Assembly: GCF_011392075.1 (NCBI RefSeq)
Contig: NZ_JAAJBV010000001.1
Location: 248,001-312,000 of the forward strand
Direction: 5' to 3'
From: Flavobacterium celericrescens
GTDB taxonomy: Bacteria > Bacteroidota > Bacteroidia > Flavobacteriales > Flavobacteriaceae
DNA: 64,000 bases
The position numbers and the translations under genes are program-made. A model generated the notes under the pieces. The model ran no database searches and was not told the DNA's origin. It saw only the letters and a list, made by a program, of their open reading frames with translations. Positions 25,858-36,041 of this stretch are shown here, one piece after another; position 1 is the stretch's first letter, and each line of letters starts with the position of its first letter.

Positions 25858-26540
25858 TTTAACAAAGGTAAAATCTCAGTAATATGGGTAAACGATTTGA
25901 AATTTTCGTGTTTGATTTCGAAATCAATTTTTTCGTATTCCCAAGTCGTATGATACGGAATGTGTATTGCATGTCCGTCAATATTTAAAACTGGTAAGAC
26001 ATCTGATTTTAAGGAATTTCCAATCATTAGAAAATCTTCGGCTTTGCAATCCAAACGCCCTAACATTTTTTCGTAATCTAATTCGGCTTTATCACTCATG
26101 ACTTCAATGTGATGAAAGTAAGCGCCAATTCCCGAATCGTGTAATTTTCTATGTTGGTCTTTTAAGTCGCCTTTTGTGGCTACAACCAATTTATATTTTC
26201 CTTTCAACTGTTCCAAAACTGATTCTACGTTTGGCAACAATTCGACAGGTTTTTGCAATAAATCTTTTCCAATAGCTAAAATTTGCTCAATTCCTTTTCC
26301 CGAAATTTGATGATTGGTCAATTGCAAAGCAGTTTCAATCATTGATAACGTAAACGCTTTAATTCCGAAACCATACAAAGGCAAATTTTTCACCTGATGA
26401 TTCAAAATCAATCCCAAAATTTCTTGGCTCGATGCATAATCTTGAAACAACACACAAAAGCGCTCCTGTGCTTCATCGAAATAAGGTTCGTTGTGCCATA
26501 AAGTGTCGTCTGCGTCGAAAGCGATTATTTTGGGGTTCAT
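25854..26540 (-). CDS. HAD-superfamily hydrolase
   Basis: 228-residue cytosolic phosphatase-type protein. Seen: motif I DADDTLWHNE (nucleophile Asp9, Asp11), motif II in VVATKGD, and motif IV MIGNSLKSDVLP. A helical cap lies between motifs I and II, as in class I (YjjG-like) members. Substrate unknown; a nucleotide or sugar phosphate is likely. Middle gene of an operon running from metG to the CAT-fold gene. Confidence 0.88.
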   Translation of the reverse strand: MNPKIIAFDADDTLWHNEPYFDEAQERFCVLFQDYASSQEILGLILNHQVKNLPLYGFGIKAFTLSMIETALQLTNHQISGKGIEQILAIGKDLLQKPVELLPNVESVLEQLKGKYKLVVATKGDLKDQHRKLHDSGIGAYFHHIEVMSDKAELDYEKMLGRLDCKAEDFLMIGNSLKSDVLPVLNIDGHAIHIPYHTTWEYEKIDFEIKHENFKSFTHITEILPLLK

Positions 26541-26547
26541 GAAAAAA

Positions 26548-27972
26548 TTAGAATTTATATATTGTCACTTTTTCCTGTTTGTTTTTATGGGCAAAAAGAT
26601 AAAAATGGTTATTACTTTCAAAAAGAGTTAAAAAATTTTCTTTTGAATTATTATTTTCAACGTAAGATCTAACATTATCATAATTTGAAGTCACGTTTTT
26701 CAAATTTGTTGGCTTGAAATCTGAAGAAGATATACAACTTCTAATATATACAACATCTTTATCTGAATAAGAAGTAATTGATGATCCTGAACCATCATTA
26801 ATGATTGCTGCCGCAATACCTCCAACTAACCCAAACATTCCAAGCATTTGATAAGATTGTTGTCTTGGATAAGAAACTCCAGCTATAGATAAATAATAAT
26901 TATCGTTTGAAAGGAATCCTGTTATTGAAGGATTTTTAGCAAAACTTTTTCTTAAGAATTTCTCTTCATTTTTAAGAATTTCTCTGTTTTTTATACCTCC
27001 AACTTCTTCTATAAGTTCTGAATTGATATACTGATGACCTTCTGTAGCAGTTATTGAAAAAGAGTTAAGTGTTTTATTGTCAAAGTTTTTAATAATGATT
27101 GAAATTCTTTCATTGCTAAATTTAGCTATAAAAATTTTATTGTCAATTACAAAAGAATTCGTTTCCTTAGATAAAAATGAATCAATTGAATTTTCATCCT
27201 GCTTAGAAACAATGTGGCTATTTGCGGTAAAATCTTTTAACGACAGTATTACAAATTGACTAAAATTATTATTTACATCTGATGAAATAATAATTCTTTC
27301 ATTATCAACATAAATTTTCTTTTTTTCCGTTGCATGAACAGAGTTAAAGTTAATTTTATCCGTTAAAAATATTGGAAAAGAAGCCTTGTAAACTGTTCCG
27401 TTTTCGTCATTTAAAAAATCCCAAAACTTTATTTTTTGATTTAATGAATTGACAAAACTCATATTAGAGCAGTCAAATGAATTTTTTTCTACTGTTAGAC
27501 CATTAAATCTGTAATAATTTATAATTGATGTTTCTTTGGTTACAGTAATAGTATTAAAAAATGCATCTTTTGTATAACTAGATAAAATTCTTTCATTACT
27601 GTCAATGGGGTAGTTTATTTCATTTTTAATAATCTTTTTATTTTCAAAATCAATAGTTAGTACCTCCAATGTTTTTTTGTTCTTTTTCCAATAAGTATAG
27701 AATAAATTTTCTTTTATACTATTACCCATGAAATCTCCAGACTTATCAATTTCTATATGCTCAAACCTACTTAATACATTAAAACTTTTGTCAGTTTTTA
27801 TTAATTCAATGTTCTCTTTGTTTTTTAAAATAAGAGCATACTCATTGTTATTGGGGTCTTCAATACGATAAAAACTTTTAATCTTGTCAAGATTAATGTC
27901 AATCGAATTTACTAACTCTTGAGAGAAAGTTAATTTTGAGAACAGAAAGAACAGTAAAATAAACTTTTTCAT
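26548..27972 (-). CDS. Secreted protein of unknown function
   Basis: 474 residues, not assigned to a family. The start MKKFILLFFLFSKLTFSQ is a signal peptide; a TTG two codons upstream was not used. The mature part is rich in Lys, Asn and Ile, with repeated strand-like patterns, and has a small hydrophobic glycine-rich segment (GMFGLVGGIAAAIINDGSG) near residue 385 that could be a membrane segment. It lies 14 bases after metG in the same operon. Its very low GC suggests lower constraint than its neighbours. Confidence 0.7.
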   Translation of the reverse strand: MKKFILLFFLFSKLTFSQELVNSIDINLDKIKSFYRIEDPNNNEYALILKNKENIELIKTDKSFNVLSRFEHIEIDKSGDFMGNSIKENLFYTYWKKNKKTLEVLTIDFENKKIIKNEINYPIDSNERILSSYTKDAFFNTITVTKETSIINYYRFNGLTVEKNSFDCSNMSFVNSLNQKIKFWDFLNDENGTVYKASFPIFLTDKINFNSVHATEKKKIYVDNERIIISSDVNNNFSQFVILSLKDFTANSHIVSKQDENSIDSFLSKETNSFVIDNKIFIAKFSNERISIIIKNFDNKTLNSFSITATEGHQYINSELIEEVGGIKNREILKNEEKFLRKSFAKNPSITGFLSNDNYYLSIAGVSYPRQQSYQMLGMFGLVGGIAAAIINDGSGSSITSYSDKDVVYIRSCISSSDFKPTNLKNVTSNYDNVRSYVENNNSKENFLTLFESNNHFYLFAHKNKQEKVTIYKF

Positions 27973-27986
27973 TGTCAATATATAAT

Positions 27987-30044
27987 TTAAGATATCATCG
28001 CACCATTAATCACACCTTCCGCATCTGGATTTACGAAAACTAGTTTACCTTCTGCATTATTTGTTAACAACAACATACCTTCGCTTTCCACACCACGTAA
28101 TGCTCTTGGTGCTAAGTTTACTAAAACGGTTACGCGTTTTCCAATTATTTCTTCAGGTGTAAAATGCTCTGCAATTCCAGAAACAATGGTTCTTACATCA
28201 ATACCAGTATCTACTTTTAACACTAACAATTTGTTAGCTTTTGGCATTTTTTCTGCTTCGATGATGGTTCCGATTCGTAAATCTATTTTTGCAAAATCTT
28301 CAAATGAAGCTGTTTCTTTTTGCGGTTCAGCTTTTGCGTTTTCCACTTTATTTGCGGTTTTAGTTGCTTCTAATTTGTCTAATTGTTTTTGGATTTCTGC
28401 ATCTTCAATTTGGGCAAACAAGATTTCGGCTTGACCAATTTGATGCCCTGATGGTAACAAATCTGTTTTAGTAGTTACATCGTTCCAACCTAAAGCATCA
28501 ATTTTTAAAATATTCGATAATTTTTTAGCTGTAAAAGGTAAAAATGGTTCCGATAAAACGGCTAAAGCTGAAGCAATTTGCAACGCCACATACATTTGTG
28601 TTTGCACTCTTGCCGGATTTTCTTTTACCATTTTCCAAGGTTCTTCATCCGCTAAGTATTTATTTCCTAAACGAGCCACATTCATTAATTCACCTAACGC
28701 TTCTCTGAAACGGTAACGCTCAATTGAACTTGAAATTACGGCTGGATATGCTTTTAATTCGGCTAACGTTTGCTCATCAACTTCTGTGAATTCGTTTGGA
28801 GCTGGAACAATTCCGTTGTAATATTTATTAGTTAATACCACCACACGATTGATGAAATTTCCAAAAATCGCTGCTAATTCGTTATTATTTCTTGCTTGAA
28901 AATCTTTCCAAGTAAAGTCGTTGTCTTTGGTTTCTGGAGCATTTGCTGTTAAAGCATAACGCAACGAATCTTGTTTTTCTGGAAAATCTTGTAAATATTC
29001 GTGCAACCAAACCGCCCAGTTTTTAGAAGTCGATAATTTGTTTCCTTCTAAATTTAAGAATTCGTTTGCTGGAACATTATCAGGTAAAATGTAACTTCCT
29101 TCTGCTTTTAACATCGCTGGGAAAATGATACAATGGAAAACGATATTATCTTTTCCAATGAAGTGAACCAATTTTGTATCGGCATCTTTCCAATACGGTT
29201 CCCAATCTTTTCCTTCGCGAGCCGCCCATTCTTTGGTTGACGAAATGTAGCCGATTGGCGCATCAAACCAAACATATAATTTTTTACCTTCCGCACCTTC
29301 CACTGGAACATCGATTCCCCAATCCAAATCACGTGTTACGGCTCTTGGTTCTAAACCACCATCAACCCACGATTTTACTTGTCCATAAACATTCGGTTTC
29401 CAGTCGTTTTTATGACCTTCTAAAATCCATTCTCTTAAGAACGATTCGTAACGATTTAAAGGTAAAAACCAATGTTTTGTAGATTTTAAAATTGGAGTTT
29501 CTCCAGTAATTGTTGATTTCGGATTAATTAAATCCGTTGCATTTAAAGTCGAACCACATTTTTCGCATTGATCGCCATACGCTTCTGGATTGTCGCATTT
29601 TGGACAAGTTCCTGTTACGAAACGGTCAGCTAAAAATTGGTCCGCTTTTGCATCGTATAATTGTTCGGTAGTTTCTTCGATGAAATCTCCGTTATCATAT
29701 AATTTTTTAAAAAATTCCGAAGCCGTTTTGTGATGAATCTCAGCTGAAGTTCTCGAATAATTATCAAAAGAAATTCCGAAATCTAAAAACGATTGACGAA
29801 TAATTCCGTCGTATTTATCAATTACTTGTTGTGGCGTAATACCTTCTTTTTTCGCTTTCATTGAAATTGCTACGCCGTGTTCATCACTTCCGCAAATGAA
29901 AGCTACATCTTTTCCTTGTAAACGTAAATATCGCGCATAAATATCAGATGGAACATAAACACCTGCTAAATGTCCAATGTGAATAGGACCATTCGTATAA
30001 GGTAAAGCCGCTGTAATCGTATATCTTTTTGGATTTTCTAACAT
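27987..30044 (-). CDS. metG: Methionyl-tRNA synthetase
   Basis: Charges tRNA-Met with methionine in the cytosol. Seen: HIGH motif (residues 22-25), a zinc knuckle CPKC...CEKC near residues 145-160, and the KMSKS-type loop as KLSTS in [10 protein letters not shown]. An anticodon domain follows, and a C-terminal EMAP/Trbp-like tRNA-binding domain begins at [15 protein letters not shown]. The 685-residue length fits the long, dimeric bacterial form. First gene of an operon with a secreted unknown, a HAD hydrolase and a CAT-fold gene. Confidence 0.97.
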   Translation of the reverse strand: MLENPKRYTITAALPYTNGPIHIGHLAGVYVPSDIYARYLRLQGKDVAFICGSDEHGVAISMKAKKEGITPQQVIDKYDGIIRQSFLDFGISFDNYSRTSAEIHHKTASEFFKKLYDNGDFIEETTEQLYDAKADQFLADRFVTGTCPKCDNPEAYGDQCEKCGSTLNATDLINPKSTITGETPILKSTKHWFLPLNRYESFLREWILEGHKNDWKPNVYGQVKSWVDGGLEPRAVTRDLDWGIDVPVEGAEGKKLYVWFDAPIGYISSTKEWAAREGKDWEPYWKDADTKLVHFIGKDNIVFHCIIFPAMLKAEGSYILPDNVPANEFLNLEGNKLSTSKNWAVWLHEYLQDFPEKQDSLRYALTANAPETKDNDFTWKDFQARNNNELAAIFGNFINRVVVLTNKYYNGIVPAPNEFTEVDEQTLAELKAYPAVISSSIERYRFREALGELMNVARLGNKYLADEEPWKMVKENPARVQTQMYVALQIASALAVLSEPFLPFTAKKLSNILKIDALGWNDVTTKTDLLPSGHQIGQAEILFAQIEDAEIQKQLDKLEATKTANKVENAKAEPQKETASFEDFAKIDLRIGTIIEAEKMPKANKLLVLKVDTGIDVRTIVSGIAEHFTPEEIIGKRVTVLVNLAPRALRGVESEGMLLLTNNAEGKLVFVNPDAEGVINGAMIS

Positions 30045-30063
30045 ATCATCATAAAATTTGATG

Positions 30064-30071
30064 CAAAAATA
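30064..30071 (-). promoter_or_regulatory. -7 element of metG operon
   Basis: TATTTTTG on the minus strand, 20 bases upstream of the metG ATG. Confidence 0.5.
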
Positions 30072-30113
30072 ATCGATTAGTGATGAAATCCCGAATTTTA
30101 ATTGGATTTTGTT

Positions 30114-30121
30114 TACTTTTG
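30114..30121 (+). promoter_or_regulatory. -7 element of LD-carboxypeptidase gene
   Basis: TACTTTTG fits TAnnTTTG; the ATG at 30140 is 19 bases on. No clear -33 TTG. Confidence 0.45.
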
Positions 30122-30139
30122 AGTTAATAAAATCTGACG

Positions 30140-31096
30140 ATGTATAGATTTATTTTGATACTTATTTTAATTTCAAACTTTTCTCATTCGCAAAAGAAAA
30201 TGAAAATTCCACCTTATCTTAAAAAAGGCGACACAGTTGCTATTGTTTGTACGGCTCGTAAATTTTTTCCAGAAGATGCAAAACCCGCTATTGAATTATT
30301 AGAATCTTGGGGATTAAAAGCTAAATTAGGCAGAACCATTGGTTTAGATAGTTGCCAATTAGGCGGAACCGATGACGAAAGAATTGCCGATTTTCAAGAA
30401 ATGATGGATGACGATAACATCAAAGCCATTTGGTGTGCTCGTGGTGGTTATGGAACGGTTAGAATTATTGATTCGTTAGATTTTACCAAATTCAAAAAGC
30501 ATCCAAAATGGATTATGGGTTTTTCTGATGTTACTGTTTTACACAGTCAATTGAATGTGGAACGAGTAGCGACATTGCATTCGATTATGCCGTTTACGGT
30601 TCCAAAAGCACCTGAAGAAGTAAAAGAAACGCTGCGAAAAGCGCTTTTTGGAGAAGTTATTTCCTATGCAATTCCATCAAAAGCATATGATGTAAAAGGA
30701 AAAGCTTCGGGTGAATTGGTTGGTGGAAATATTTCGATTTTATATAGTTTATTAGGTTCGAAATCATCGATTGATACGAAAGGAAAAATTCTATTTATTG
30801 AAGATTTGGATGAGTATTTGTATCACATCGACAGAATGATGTACAATTTAAAACGCAACGGTTATTTTGAAAATGTAAAAGGAATTATTGTAGGAAGTAT
30901 GGCTGACATGCACGATAACGAAATTCCGTTCGGGCAAAACGAAGTGCAAATTATTACTGCAATTGCCAAAGAATACAACATTCCTATTGCTTTTGAATTT
31001 CCAGCAGGACATCAAAAAGACAACCGAACATTGATTCTAGGAAAACAAGTTGATTTTGAAGTAAACGACAAAGAAGTGATTTTGTCTTTCAAATAA
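30140..31096 (+). CDS. LD-carboxypeptidase (family S66)
   Basis: 318-residue peptidase that removes the terminal D-Ala from tetrapeptides during murein recycling, or acts on related amides (MccF-like). Seen: leader [33 protein letters not shown], the nucleophile Ser in [26 protein letters not shown] with the Glu of the triad, and the His in [10 protein letters not shown]. The leader suggests export to the periplasm, whereas the E. coli LdcA is cytosolic. A YraN-family gene follows after 13 bases. Confidence 0.9.
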   Translation: MYRFILILILISNFSHSQKKMKIPPYLKKGDTVAIVCTARKFFPEDAKPAIELLESWGLKAKLGRTIGLDSCQLGGTDDERIADFQEMMDDDNIKAIWCARGGYGTVRIIDSLDFTKFKKHPKWIMGFSDVTVLHSQLNVERVATLHSIMPFTVPKAPEEVKETLRKALFGEVISYAIPSKAYDVKGKASGELVGGNISILYSLLGSKSSIDTKGKILFIEDLDEYLYHIDRMMYNLKRNGYFENVKGIIVGSMADMHDNEIPFGQNEVQIITAIAKEYNIPIAFEFPAGHQKDNRTLILGKQVDFEVNDKEVILSFK

Positions 31097-31109
31097 CTAA
31101 ACATTAATA

Positions 31110-31469
31110 ATGGCAGAACATAACGATTTAGGGAAGTTTGGAGAAGAATTAGCAGTTGATTTCTTAGAAAAAAACGGTTACGAAATCTTAGAAACGAATT
31201 GGTTTTTTGATAAAGCTGAAATTGATATTATTGCTCAAAAAAATGGAATATTAGCTGTTGTTGAAGTAAAAACGCGTTCGAGCATCGATTTTGGATTACC
31301 ACAGGAATTTGTAAAACCTAAAAAAATTCAATTATTAGTAAAAGCTATAAATGAATACGTTACCCAAAACGACATTGATGCCGAAGTTCGATTTGATATT
31401 GTGGCAATTCATAAAGAAAATTCAGAATTTGTTATAGAACACATTGAAGAAGCTTTTTATTATTTTTAA
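31110..31469 (+). CDS. YraN/UPF0102-family protein
   Basis: 119-residue protein with a restriction-endonuclease-like core: FGEELAVDFLEKNGYEILETNW, then FDKAEIDIIAQKNGILAVVEVKTRSS, which carries the D...ExK arrangement. Members are conserved across bacteria but their role, thought to concern DNA or Holliday junctions, is unsettled. Co-transcribed with the LD-carboxypeptidase gene. Confidence 0.92.
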   Translation: MAEHNDLGKFGEELAVDFLEKNGYEILETNWFFDKAEIDIIAQKNGILAVVEVKTRSSIDFGLPQEFVKPKKIQLLVKAINEYVTQNDIDAEVRFDIVAIHKENSEFVIEHIEEAFYYF

Positions 31470-31502
31470 TGTTATATTTATAACAATTTGTTTTTAAATT
31501 TA

Positions 31503-31510
31503 TATATTTG
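31503..31510 (+). promoter_or_regulatory. -7 element upstream of the 31.5-kb gene
   Basis: TATATTTG matches TAnnTTTG exactly; the ATG is at 31542. Confidence 0.55.
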
Positions 31511-31541
31511 TACCAAATAACTACAAATACAACAATTTAGA

Positions 31542-32207
31542 ATGAAAACTATCTCATCAGTAGTAGAACAATACATAAAATCTAAACCCTTTTTATTGAG
31601 TTCGCTTTCGCAAGGAATCATCAACCTAACTTCTTTGGCTAGAATAATGATGCCAGAATTAGAAGCTCATTTAGGAAAAGATGTAAAACAAGGCGCCGTT
31701 GTAATGTCGTTAAAACGACTTTCTGAAGAATTAGATTTTAAAATCAATTATAAAATTTCAAAAGTCTTAAAAAATATTGGCGAAATCACCGTTCGCTCAT
31801 CTCTAACAGATTATACCTTTGTGATTTCAAATACATTATTGGAAAACCAAGCGAAATTATTATCAGAAATTAACAAATTACAAGATATCTTTTATACATC
31901 TTCTCGTGGTGTAAATGAAACCAATATTGTAACCAGTGCTTCAATTAGTCCTATAATTGATGCCTTATTCAAAGGTGAAAAATTAACACATAAAATAGAA
32001 AACCTTTCATCTATTACAGTAAAGTTACCTCAAGAAAACATTTCAACTCCAGGTGTTTATTATTATATTTTTCAGCGTTTAGCTTGGGAAGGAATCATAA
32101 TTCATGAAGTAATTTCAACTACTAATGAGTTTACAATTATTGTGAGTGACGAACAAATTGACATTGCTTTCAAGGTAATTAAAGACTTGAAAAACGTATT
32201 TGATTAA
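31542..32207 (+). CDS. Conserved protein with possible ACT-like C-terminus
   Basis: 221 residues, soluble. The N-terminus (SVVEQYIKSKPFLLSSLSQGIINLTSLARIM) looks helix-turn-helix like. The C-terminal half, with SITVKLPQENISTPGVYYYIFQRLAWEGIIIHEVIST, has the alternating pattern of ACT domains. Homologues in flavobacteria are often labelled aspartate kinase, but no kinase domain is present, so that name is not used. A small regulatory protein is plausible. It has its own promoter and is followed by the sprE gene. Confidence 0.65.
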   Translation: MKTISSVVEQYIKSKPFLLSSLSQGIINLTSLARIMMPELEAHLGKDVKQGAVVMSLKRLSEELDFKINYKISKVLKNIGEITVRSSLTDYTFVISNTLLENQAKLLSEINKLQDIFYTSSRGVNETNIVTSASISPIIDALFKGEKLTHKIENLSSITVKLPQENISTPGVYYYIFQRLAWEGIIIHEVISTTNEFTIIVSDEQIDIAFKVIKDLKNVFD

Positions 32208-32268
32208 CAAAAATTTGCTTATTTTTTTTCACTTCAAAAAAAGAAACGTATTTTTACCATTCTGTACA

Positions 32269-32289
32269 TACTAAAAACAAGTTTTAGTA
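32269..32289 (+). repeat. 8-bp hairpin in the sprE leader
   Basis: TACTAAAA (32269-32276), loop ACAAG, TTTTAGTA (32282-32289). It ends 25 bases before the TTG start of sprE, so it may lie in the 5' untranslated region or be an operator. Confidence 0.45.
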
Positions 32290-32314
32290 GTTTAAGAACA
32301 AAAACGTTTTTACC

Positions 32315-34945
32315 TTGAAAAGCAACATAATAAAATACTCTTTATCGATTAGTTTTATACTTTTTTTAATAGCTTGTTCTGTTAAAAAGGATAAATTTAT
32401 TAACCGTAATTTCCACGCAGTTACTACAGAATATAATGTTTTGTATAACGGAAATCTAGCGCTAGACAAAGGTTTAGCGGACTTAAAAACAACCTATCAA
32501 GATAATTTTTGGGAAATTCTTCCTGTTGAAAGAATGCCAAGCAATGAAGAAGCTTTATTACCTGGCCAAACAAAAAACCCAAACTTTGAACGTGCAGAAG
32601 AAAAAGCAGTTAAAGCCATTCAAAAGCATTCCATGAACATTGCCGGTACAGAAAAAAACCCGCAAATGGACGAAGCTTATTTGTTGTTAGCAAAAGCACG
32701 TTACTATGATAATCGTTTTATTCCTTCTTTAGAGGCATTAAATTACATTTTGTACAAATACCCACTAAGTGATAAAATTTATCATGCGAAAGTATGGCGT
32801 GAGAAAGTAAACATTCGTTTAGACAACGATGAAGTTGCTATAAAAAATCTTAAAAAACTTTTAGAAGATAAAAAAATATCGGGTCAAGATTTAGCCGATG
32901 CAAATGCAATGTTAACACAAGCCTATCTTAATATTCAAGCCAAAGATAGCGCAATTGCTACAATAAAAATTGCTAAAGAAACAACGGAAAACAACGAAGA
33001 AAAAGCAAGATATTCTTTTATTTTAGGACAATTGTATGAAAGCATGAATTATCAAGACAGTGCTTATTTAGCTTTTGATGATGTAATCCAAATGAATAGA
33101 AAATCTCCACGCAGATATATTATTCAAGCCCATGCTAAACAAGCACAACAATTTGATTACAAAAAAGGTGATACTTTAGCTTTTGTAGAAAAATTCACAA
33201 AACTATTAGAAGACAGAGAAAATCGCCCATATTTAGATGTTTTGAATCATCAAATTGGACTTTTTTATGACAAACAAGAAAAAAATAGAGTTGCAGAAAA
33301 ATATTATAATAAATCTATCAAATCTACCTCTCAAGACAAATATTTAGTTTCTTCAAATTATAGAAATATTGGTGAAATCCATTTTAGAGAAGCTCAATAT
33401 AAAATTGCTGGAAAATATTATGACAGTACATTACTTCGCTTAGACGAAAGAACAAGAGAATACAGAAAAATTAAAAAGAAAAGAGTCAATCTAGACGATG
33501 TAATAAAATATGAAACCATTGCGCAGCAAAACGATAGCATTTTGACTGTAGTAGCAATGAATGATTTAGATAGAAAAAAATATTATGACGATTACATCAT
33601 AAAACTAAAAGCATCAGACGAAAAAAAGGCTAAACTAGCTGCAGAAAAAGCAGAGAAAGAAGCTAATATTTTAGCAGCCAACAATAAAAATACTGGTGAT
33701 CCATTAAAACAAGGAAAAGACAATCTTCCAACAATGCCTAAAGATGGCGGACCATCAACATTACCGCCAGGAATGGGAGACATGGGAAGTATAGATAACA
33801 ACAGTTTTTATTTCTACAACCCCGTAACGGTTGAATATGGTAAAAAAGAATTTAGTGGTAAATGGGGAAAACGTGTTTTAAAAGATAATTGGAGATGGTC
33901 TTCCGATACAAATCTGGATTCAAATAATGCAGATGAAGAAGATTTATCAGATGAAAAAGAAACTGATTCTACTGCATTAGCTGTTAATCCAAAATATAAT
34001 TCGGATTTTTACCTAAAACAAATACCTACTGACACAAAATTATTAGACAGTTTGGCAAAAGACAGAAACTTTGCATATTACCAATTAGGCATTATTTATA
34101 AGGAAAAATTCAGAGAAAATGAATTGGCAGCTGCTCGTTTAGAGCAATTATTAAAGAACAATCCAGAAGAGCGATTAATTCTTCCTGCAAAATACAATTT
34201 GTTTAAAATTTATCAAATAATAGCTCCAGCAAAAGCCGAGCTAATGAAACAACAAATTTTATCAGAATACCCAACTAGCAGATATGCAGAAATTGTAAAA
34301 AATCCAAGTGTTGAAATTACAGATGAAGCAAATCCAGAAATTGTTTACAATGCTTTGTACAAAAAATTTGAAAACAACCAAATTAGAGAAGTACTTGCAG
34401 AAGTTGACGCACAAATCAATCGATTTACTGGAGAAGAAGCTGTATCAAAATTTGAATTACTTAAAGCAAAAGTAATTGGAAGATTACAAGGTTTAGAAGA
34501 ATACAAAAAAGCATTAAACTTTGTAGCACTAACTTATCCAAATATCGAAGAAGGAAAACAAGCTGAAAATTTACTTAAAACCGATATACCTAAATTAGAA
34601 GCTTTAACCTTTAGTAAAGAAGAAGCTACAGAATGGAAAATACTTTTCCCAAAGAAATTCCCTTTGGATAAAGAGGTTAAAAATTTGACAGATAAAATTG
34701 AAAAATATCTTAAAGATGCAAACGCAGTATTGCTAAAATCTTCAAATGATATTTACACTGTGACGGATAATTTTATAGTAATTCATGGATTCAGTTCAAA
34801 AGAATCGGCTAATTCAGTATTGTCTGTTTTAAAAGAGCATAAAAATTATAAAATTAAAGATCAAGCCTACATCATTTCAACCGAAGATTATAAAATTGTT
34901 CAAATGAAGAAAAAATTTGAAGAATGGCTACAGTTGAATAAATAA
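32315..34945 (+). CDS. sprE: T9SS periplasmic lipoprotein SprE/PorW
   Basis: Component of the type IX secretion system, also needed for gliding in Flavobacterium. Seen: a lipoprotein leader with lipobox Cys (ISFILFLIACS, near residue 21) and the SprE start FINRNFHAVTTEYNVLYNGN. TPR-like helical pairs follow over most of the length, then a low-complexity Ala/Lys/Glu region near residue 435-490. The length of 876 residues agrees with the family. The start codon is TTG: an in-frame TAG lies 27 bases upstream with no ATG between. Next gene is a bactofilin. Confidence 0.93.
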   Translation: MKSNIIKYSLSISFILFLIACSVKKDKFINRNFHAVTTEYNVLYNGNLALDKGLADLKTTYQDNFWEILPVERMPSNEEALLPGQTKNPNFERAEEKAVKAIQKHSMNIAGTEKNPQMDEAYLLLAKARYYDNRFIPSLEALNYILYKYPLSDKIYHAKVWREKVNIRLDNDEVAIKNLKKLLEDKKISGQDLADANAMLTQAYLNIQAKDSAIATIKIAKETTENNEEKARYSFILGQLYESMNYQDSAYLAFDDVIQMNRKSPRRYIIQAHAKQAQQFDYKKGDTLAFVEKFTKLLEDRENRPYLDVLNHQIGLFYDKQEKNRVAEKYYNKSIKSTSQDKYLVSSNYRNIGEIHFREAQYKIAGKYYDSTLLRLDERTREYRKIKKKRVNLDDVIKYETIAQQNDSILTVVAMNDLDRKKYYDDYIIKLKASDEKKAKLAAEKAEKEANILAANNKNTGDPLKQGKDNLPTMPKDGGPSTLPPGMGDMGSIDNNSFYFYNPVTVEYGKKEFSGKWGKRVLKDNWRWSSDTNLDSNNADEEDLSDEKETDSTALAVNPKYNSDFYLKQIPTDTKLLDSLAKDRNFAYYQLGIIYKEKFRENELAAARLEQLLKNNPEERLILPAKYNLFKIYQIIAPAKAELMKQQILSEYPTSRYAEIVKNPSVEITDEANPEIVYNALYKKFENNQIREVLAEVDAQINRFTGEEAVSKFELLKAKVIGRLQGLEEYKKALNFVALTYPNIEEGKQAENLLKTDIPKLEALTFSKEEATEWKILFPKKFPLDKEVKNLTDKIEKYLKDANAVLLKSSNDIYTVTDNFIVIHGFSSKESANSVLSVLKEHKNYKIKDQAYIISTEDYKIVQMKKKFEEWLQLNK

Positions 34946-34969
34946 TAACCTCAAAAAAACGCCTCAAAA

Positions 34970-35323
34970 ATGTTTGACAAAGTTAAAAACCAAGATCATT
35001 TATTGGGAAAAACCAATAGAATTGTTGAAGGAACTTCGATAACTGGAGATATTTCTACAAAAGCTGATTTTAGACTTGACGGAAAATTAACTGGAAACTT
35101 TACCTCTGGAGGAAAAATTGTAATTGGTCCAACAGGTGAAGTTCAAGGAGATATTATTTGTAAAAGTATCGACATTGAAGGAAAATTTTCAGGTAAATTA
35201 CAAGCGGAAGGCATGCTAAATATCAAATCTAAAGCCCACATAACTGGAGAAGTTATTGTTGGAAAATTAGCTGTTGAACCAGGTGCAAAATTTGAAGCTA
35301 GTTGCGAAATGCGTAGCCTTTGA
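34970..35323 (+). CDS. Bactofilin (polymer-forming cytoskeletal protein)
   Basis: 117 residues with the right-handed beta-helix repeat of bactofilins: RIVEGTSITGDISTKADFRL, DGKLTGNFTSGGKIVIG, IICKSIDIEGKFSG and ITGEVIVGKLAVEPGAKFE. Such proteins form filaments at the membrane and localise envelope enzymes. It lies between sprE and the ATP synthase genes, 24 bases after sprE, an arrangement I believe is common in flavobacteria. Confidence 0.93.
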   Translation: MFDKVKNQDHLLGKTNRIVEGTSITGDISTKADFRLDGKLTGNFTSGGKIVIGPTGEVQGDIICKSIDIEGKFSGKLQAEGMLNIKSKAHITGEVIVGKLAVEPGAKFEASCEMRSL

Positions 35324-35347
35324 AGCATCCAAGAAATTTAATAAATA

Positions 35348-35572
35348 ATGCCAGAAAACAAAAATCAATTTAACAAATGGCTAGCCTTAATTAATATTCC
35401 TATCCAAATGGGAATTGTGATTTTTGTTTTTTCCTATTTTGGTAAATGGTTGGATGAACAATATGGAAACGCTGATAACACTTATACAAAAATAGTAACA
35501 TTAATAGGTGTGTTTTTAGCGCTGTATAACGTTATAAGACAAGTAAATCAATTGAATAAAAATGACAAATAG
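35348..35572 (+). CDS. AtpZ/AtpI-family ATP synthase accessory protein
   Basis: 74 residues with two membrane helices (residues about 10-30 and 50-68), including YFGKWLDEQYG between them. AtpZ/AtpI proteins help ring assembly or Mg/Ca supply for the ATP synthase. First gene of the atp cluster and overlapping the next gene by 11 bases. Confidence 0.85.
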   Translation: MPENKNQFNKWLALINIPIQMGIVIFVFSYFGKWLDEQYGNADNTYTKIVTLIGVFLALYNVIRQVNQLNKNDK

Positions 35573-35948
35573 TATTGCAATTTTAAAAAAACTAATCTTT
35601 GCCGCTTTACCTCTTTCAATTATACATTTATTACTTTTTCAACTACCTCAATTTAAAGGAAAAGAAATTAGCTTTTATTATTCAATACCTACACTCTATT
35701 TTGTTTTTTTTATTCTTTCATTGGTAGTATTAATTACTGTCACTAAAATTTCAGATAAAAACTTTGACAATACAGGTATGGTATTCATGATTGCAACTAG
35801 TATAAAAATGGTTATTGCGTTTTTTTTAGTGCGTCCAGTTCTTCATCTTCAAGACAATAAGATAGAGAAAATCAACTTTTTTGCCGTTTTTATTATATTT
35901 CTTCTTATCGAAACAATAATAGTCGCAAAAATATTGAATAAAAAATAG
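35562..35948 (+). CDS. Four-helix membrane protein in the atp operon (AtpI position)
   Basis: 128 residues with four hydrophobic segments (about 10-28, 40-60, 72-92, 105-125). It shows no strong motif beyond the KMVIAFFL stretch in helix 3, which recalls AtpI. It overlaps the AtpZ-like gene, so they are coupled. Likely an AtpI-type assembly factor of the F0 sector; the call rests on position and topology. Confidence 0.7.
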   Translation: MTNSIAILKKLIFAALPLSIIHLLLFQLPQFKGKEISFYYSIPTLYFVFFILSLVVLITVTKISDKNFDNTGMVFMIATSIKMVIAFFLVRPVLHLQDNKIEKINFFAVFIIFLLIETIIVAKILNKK

Positions 35949-35970
35949 TCAAAAAAAAACATCAATATAA

Positions 35971-35999
35971 TTGGAATATAAAGAAAAAATGTACCTTTG
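35971..35999 (+). promoter_or_regulatory. Internal promoter for atpB-atpG
   Basis: TTG (35971-35973), 18-base spacer and TACCTTTG (35992-35999) match both consensus boxes and the spacing. This lets the structural subunits be transcribed without the two accessory genes. Confidence 0.65.
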
Positions 36000-36041
36000 C
36001 ACCAAATTTTATAAACCTCATAGTTTAAGTTTACAAAAGAT

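Noticed and set aside
31542..32207. Aspartate kinase annotation
   Set aside because: No kinase motifs and only 221 residues; at best the C-terminal half is ACT-like.
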